Positions 61,313-64,000 of a stretch of DNA of 64,000 nucleotides are shown one piece after another. Both the position numbers and the translations under genes were made by a program. The notes under the pieces are model-generated. The model was not told the DNA's origin and did not search any database. It was given only the letters and a program-made list of their open reading frames with translations. Numbering within the stretch: the first letter of the stretch is position 1; the number at the start of each line of letters is the position of its first letter. Source of the stretch: Streptomyces sp. 2131.1 (GTDB taxonomy: Bacteria > Actinomycetota > Actinomycetes > Streptomycetales > Streptomycetaceae); NCBI RefSeq assembly GCF_900105515.1, contig NZ_FNSY01000001.1, forward strand, positions 2,790,001 to 2,854,000, read 5' to 3'.

Positions 61313-61477
61313 TCAGCGCGTTTCGCGGTGCGCAGTGTGCGAGTTGCAGCGCGGGCAGTGCTTCTTCATCTCAAGACGGTCCGGGTTGTTACGCCGGTTC
61401 TTCTTGGTGATGTAGTTCCGCTCCTTGCACTCCACGCAGGCCAGCGTGATCTTCGGGCGGACGTCGGTGGCAGCCAC
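61313..61477 (-). CDS. rpmG: 50S ribosomal protein L33 (zinc type)
   Basis: The 54-residue product begins at GTG 61477 ([20 protein letters not shown]) with AAGGAG upstream. It has two C-x2-C pairs (CVEC, CPRC), the zinc-binding form. It lies just downstream of tRNA-Met and tRNA-Thr and upstream of the Had pair. Confidence 0.95.
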
Positions 61478-61565
61478 GTGAGTGCTCCTTGGACGGACGA
61501 TGGACGGATGAACGCAAAAAAGAGTAGCCGATCGAAGGACCGACCCCACAATCGGCTACTGTTAG

Positions 61566-61638
61566 TAGCGGTGACCGGACTTGAACCGGTGACACAGCGA
61601 TTATGAGCCGCTTGCTCTACCGACTGAGCTACACCGCT
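61566..61638 (-). tRNA. tRNA-Met (CAT), elongator type
   Basis: The minus strand gives AGCGGTGTAGCTCAGTCGG and an anticodon loop with CAT in GCGGCTCATAATCGC, then ACCGGTTCAAGTCCGGT. The 7-bp acceptor AGCGGTG/CACCGCT pairs fully, including the first base pair, so it is the elongator rather than the initiator form. Confidence 0.93.
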
Positions 61639-61683
61639 TTGATGACGAGGCCCCCCGCCGAAGCGGGGTTTCCCGATCACCAG

Positions 61684-61756
61684 AGCCCCAATGCGGAATC
61701 GAACCGCAGACCTTCTCCTTACCATGGAGACGCTCTACCGACTGAGCTATTGGGGC
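61684..61756 (-). tRNA. tRNA-Thr (GGT)
   Basis: The minus strand reads GCCCCAATAGCTCAGTCGG, an anticodon arm TCTCC-ATGGTAA-GGAGA (anticodon GGT) and a T arm TGCGGTTCGATTCCGCA. Acceptor GCCCCAA/TTGGGGC pairs fully. Confidence 0.95.
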
Positions 61757-61971
61757 GAGCGAGGAAGACATTACACGCTCGGTCGCCGATCGCCCAAATC
61801 CGTTTCGCGGCACCCGCCCGACCCTGTCCCGTACCCCGCTCGGAGCGCCTGCACACCGCTGATCAGCAAGGCCGCACCCGGTACGACTATTGCGCTCCTC
61901 CTCGAACCGGACGGGGCACGCCCCTAGGCTCTTATCACTCTGCGTGATCTTGACCCCTTCCCAGGAGCACG

Positions 61972-63228
61972 ATGCCCGACAGCCAGCCGCGGCAGCCCGA
62001 CGACCGCGCGGCCGATACCACCGGCGCCCCGGAGACCTCCGCGCTGACGCTCTCCGGCGCCCGCCTCGCCGACGGCCGCGTCGTGGACGTACGGGTCTGC
62101 GGCGGCCGCATCGAGGCCGTCGGCACCGCGGGCAGCCTCACAGCCCCCGGCGCCCGGCTCGACCTGCGCGGCCACCTCCTCCTCCCCGCCCCCGCCGAGC
62201 CGCACGCCCACGGCGACACCGCGCTCACCGCCGACGGCTCCGGGCCCGCCTCCCAGCACCCCGAGGACATCCAGCGGCGCGCCACCGAGGCCGCCCTGCT
62301 CCAGCTCGGCCACGGCGCGACGGCCCTGCGCTCCCACGTCCGGATCGGCGACGTGCAGGGCCTGGCGGCGCTGGAGGCCGTCCTCCAGGCCCGGCGCTCC
62401 CTGCGCGGCCTGGCCGACCTGACCCCGGTCGCCGTCCCCCGGCTCCTCACCGGCGCCGCCGGGGCGGGCAACCTGGCCATGCTCCGCGACGCGGTGAAGA
62501 TGGGCGCCGCGGCGGTCGGCGGCTGCCCGGACCTCGACCCGGATCCGTCCGGCTACGTCGAGGCCGTCCTGGAGGTCGCCGCCGAGCACGGCTGCCCGGT
62601 GGACCTGCACACGGACGGCGACGACCCCGCCCGGCTGGCCCGGTTCGCCTCGCTGGCCGGCGGCATGCGCCACGGGGTCACCATCGGCCCCTGCGCGGGC
62701 CTCTCCCGCCTCCCCCGCGACGCGGCCGCCCGGATCGCGGGCCAGCTGGCCGCCGCCGGTGTGAACGTGGCCTGCCTCCCCCAGGGGCCCTGCTGCGGCG
62801 CCGAACACCGGGGCACCGCCCCCGTACGGCTGCTGCGCGACGCCGGGGTCCGGGTGGCCGCAGGCAGCGGAGCCCTGCGCGATCCGGCCAATCCGGTGGG
62901 GCGCGGCGACCCGCTGGAGGCGGCGTTCCTGCTGGCCTCCCAGGGCGGACTGCGCCCCGAGGACGCGTACGCGGCGGTCTCCACCGAGGCCCGGCACGTG
63001 ATGGGGCTGCCCGAGGTCCGCGTCGAGGCGGGCTTCCCGGCCGAACTGCTCGCCGTACGGGGCGAAGGGATCGCCGGGGCGCTGTCGCTCGCGTACAGCC
63101 GGATCGTGGTGCACCGGGGCCGGGTGGTCGCCCGTACCAGCGCGGTGCGCGAGTACTGCGACTCGGAGGCCGGGAGCGGACCGGGTCTTCCCCGCCAGGG
63201 ACGGCCGGAATCCACCGGCGGGCCGTGA
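61972..63228 (+). CDS. Amidohydrolase, cytosine deaminase-like
   Basis: The 418-residue protein resembles amidohydrolases of the cytosine deaminase type: LTLSGARLADGRVVDVRVCG (N-terminal composite domain), PAPAEPHAHGDTALTAD where the first histidine pair (H-x-H) would bind metal, PVDLHTDGDD, and a late SGALRDPANPVGRGDPLEAA. Several metal ligands are in unusual context (PHAHGD; the final aspartate sits in ALRDP), so the substrate is uncertain. ATG 61972 follows CAGGAG. Confidence 0.75.
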   Translation: MPDSQPRQPDDRAADTTGAPETSALTLSGARLADGRVVDVRVCGGRIEAVGTAGSLTAPGARLDLRGHLLLPAPAEPHAHGDTALTADGSGPASQHPEDIQRRATEAALLQLGHGATALRSHVRIGDVQGLAALEAVLQARRSLRGLADLTPVAVPRLLTGAAGAGNLAMLRDAVKMGAAAVGGCPDLDPDPSGYVEAVLEVAAEHGCPVDLHTDGDDPARLARFASLAGGMRHGVTIGPCAGLSRLPRDAAARIAGQLAAAGVNVACLPQGPCCGAEHRGTAPVRLLRDAGVRVAAGSGALRDPANPVGRGDPLEAAFLLASQGGLRPEDAYAAVSTEARHVMGLPEVRVEAGFPAELLAVRGEGIAGALSLAYSRIVVHRGRVVARTSAVREYCDSEAGSGPGLPRQGRPESTGGP

Positions 63229-63262
63229 GCACGGCGGCCCGCTCCGGCGTACCGTCGGTCGT

Positions 63263-63919
63263 ATGCGCATTGTCATCGCAGGTGGACATGGTCAGATCGC
63301 GCTGCGGCTGGAGCGGCTGCTCGCTGCACGCGGGGATGAGGCGGCCGGCATCATCCGCAATCCCGGACAGAGCGAGGACCTCCGTAGGGCGGGCGCCGAA
63401 CCCGTGGTGCTGGACCTGGAATCGGCCACGGTCGACGAGGCCGCCGAGGTGCTGCGCGGCGCCGACGCGGCGGTCTTCGCGGCCGGCGCGGGCCCCAACA
63501 GCGGCACGGCCCGCAAGGACACGGTGGACCGCGGCGCGGCCGTGCTGTTCGCGGACGCGGCGGAACGGGCGGGGGTGCGGCGCTACGTCGTGGTCTCGTC
63601 CATGGGCGCGGACCCGGACCACGCCGGGGACGAGGTGTTCGACGTGTACCTGCGGGCCAAGGGCGCGGCGGACGCGGACGTACGGTCCCGCTCCGGTCTG
63701 GACTGGACGATCCTGCGCCCCGGGATGCTCACCAACGACGCCGGCACCGGCCAGGTCCTGCTCGCCGCGTCCACGGGCCGCGGCCCGGTCCCCCGGGACG
63801 ACGTGGCGGCGACGCTCCTGGAGCTGCTCGACACCCCGGCCACGGCGGGCCTGACCCTCGAACTGATCGCGGGCAACGTACCGCTGGCGGTCGCGGTGAA
63901 GGACATCGCCGGCAACTGA
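63263..63919 (+). CDS. NAD(P)H-binding SDR-like protein
   Basis: The 218-residue product starts MRIVIAGGHGQIALRLERLL, a Rossmann motif, and continues with AERAGVRRYVVVSSMGADPD and the tail LDWTILRPGMLTNDAGTG, typical of atypical short-chain dehydrogenases (YwnB-like). Catalytic function is unknown. Confidence 0.82.
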   Translation: MRIVIAGGHGQIALRLERLLAARGDEAAGIIRNPGQSEDLRRAGAEPVVLDLESATVDEAAEVLRGADAAVFAAGAGPNSGTARKDTVDRGAAVLFADAAERAGVRRYVVVSSMGADPDHAGDEVFDVYLRAKGAADADVRSRSGLDWTILRPGMLTNDAGTGQVLLAASTGRGPVPRDDVAATLLELLDTPATAGLTLELIAGNVPLAVAVKDIAGN

Positions 63920-63933
63920 CCCGGACGACGAAG

Positions 63934-63962
63934 AAGGCCCCCGTCCGAAGGACGGGGGCCTT
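63934..63962 (+). terminator. Intrinsic terminator
   Basis: Perfect 13-bp arms AAGGCCCCCGTCC (63934-63946) and complement (63950-63962) with loop GAA follow the stop, ending in TTGCTTG. Confidence 0.85.
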
Positions 63963-63967
63963 GCTTG

Positions 63968-64000
63968 TGGCGGCGCCAGGGTTCGAACCTGGGTAGGCTG
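63968..64000 (-). tRNA. Partial tRNA, probably Tyr
   Basis: The minus strand shows CAGCCTACCCAGGTTCGAAC followed by CCTGGCGCCGCC, that is, the end of a variable loop, T arm CCAGG-TTCGAAC-CCTGG and the 3' acceptor strand CGCCGCC. The long-variable-arm look and CGCCGCC acceptor resemble Streptomyces tRNA-Tyr, but the anticodon is outside the window. Confidence 0.7.

Overview
The window comes from a Streptomyces chromosome or a very close relative. Composition is strongly GC-rich with actinobacterial codon use, GTG and even TTG starts are common, the rpoB, rpoC and ribosomal proteins match Streptomyces proteins in length and start, and there is a WhiJ-type XRE/DUF397/ATPase trio. The gene order is the classic secE-nusG-rplKA-rplJL-rpoBC / rpsLG-fusA-tuf / S10-spc-alpha supercluster, here read mostly on the minus strand.

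Layout. 1-17.1 kb (minus): truA (partial), rplQ, rpoA, rpsK, rpsM, rpmJ, infA, map, adk, secY, rplO, rpmD, rpsE, rplR, rplF, rpsH, rpsZ (S14), rplE, rplX, rplN, then the S10 operon rpsQ-rpmC-rplP-rpsC-rplV-rpsS-rplB-rplW-rplD-rplC-rpsJ. 17.1-28.3 kb: first accessory island. It holds a two-gene RNA repair operon (RNA ligase/kinase, then MJ1316-EEP-nucleotidyltransferase), an alpha/beta hydrolase with a divergent HTH regulator, a small nucleotidyltransferase, an XRE/DUF397/ATPase trio, a frameshifted HTH gene, a small membrane protein and a GNAT gene with an in-frame stop. 28.3-32.7 kb (minus): str operon rpsL-rpsG-fusA-tuf. 33.1-39.7 kb (plus): second accessory island. A Crp-family regulator is followed by a tightly packed operon of class III nucleotidyl cyclase, P-loop-like NTPase, SPFH-like protein, PycTM-type membrane effector and M48 metalloprotease. 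This looks like an elaborated Pycsar-type cyclic-nucleotide immune system and is the most exciting part of the window. 39.7-53.0 kb (minus): rpoC, rpoB, rplL, rplJ, a lipoprotein, rplA, rplK, nusG, secE and tRNA-Trp. 53.2-64.0 kb: metabolic and regulatory genes (aminotransferase, adenosine deaminase, two TetR loci, murB, a DHA2 exporter, a hot-dog dehydratase pair, rpmG, tRNA-Met, tRNA-Thr, an amidohydrolase, an NAD(P)-binding protein and a partial tRNA, probably Tyr).

How it fits together. The core genes supply transcription, translation and Sec secretion, with hairpins marking operon boundaries and promoters visible ahead of rpsL and rpoB. The S10 and str leaders share a near-identical 25-nt hairpin element, suggesting joint control. 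In the cyclase island three signals converge: the regulator keeps Crp cyclic-nucleotide and DNA-reading residues, a near-consensus Crp palindrome lies between it and the cyclase, and the cyclase C-terminus and NTPase N-terminus carry the same glycine-rich motif. The NTPase gene also contains a TTA (bldA-dependent) codon. All functional statements are from reading sequence and motif knowledge; no database search was run.
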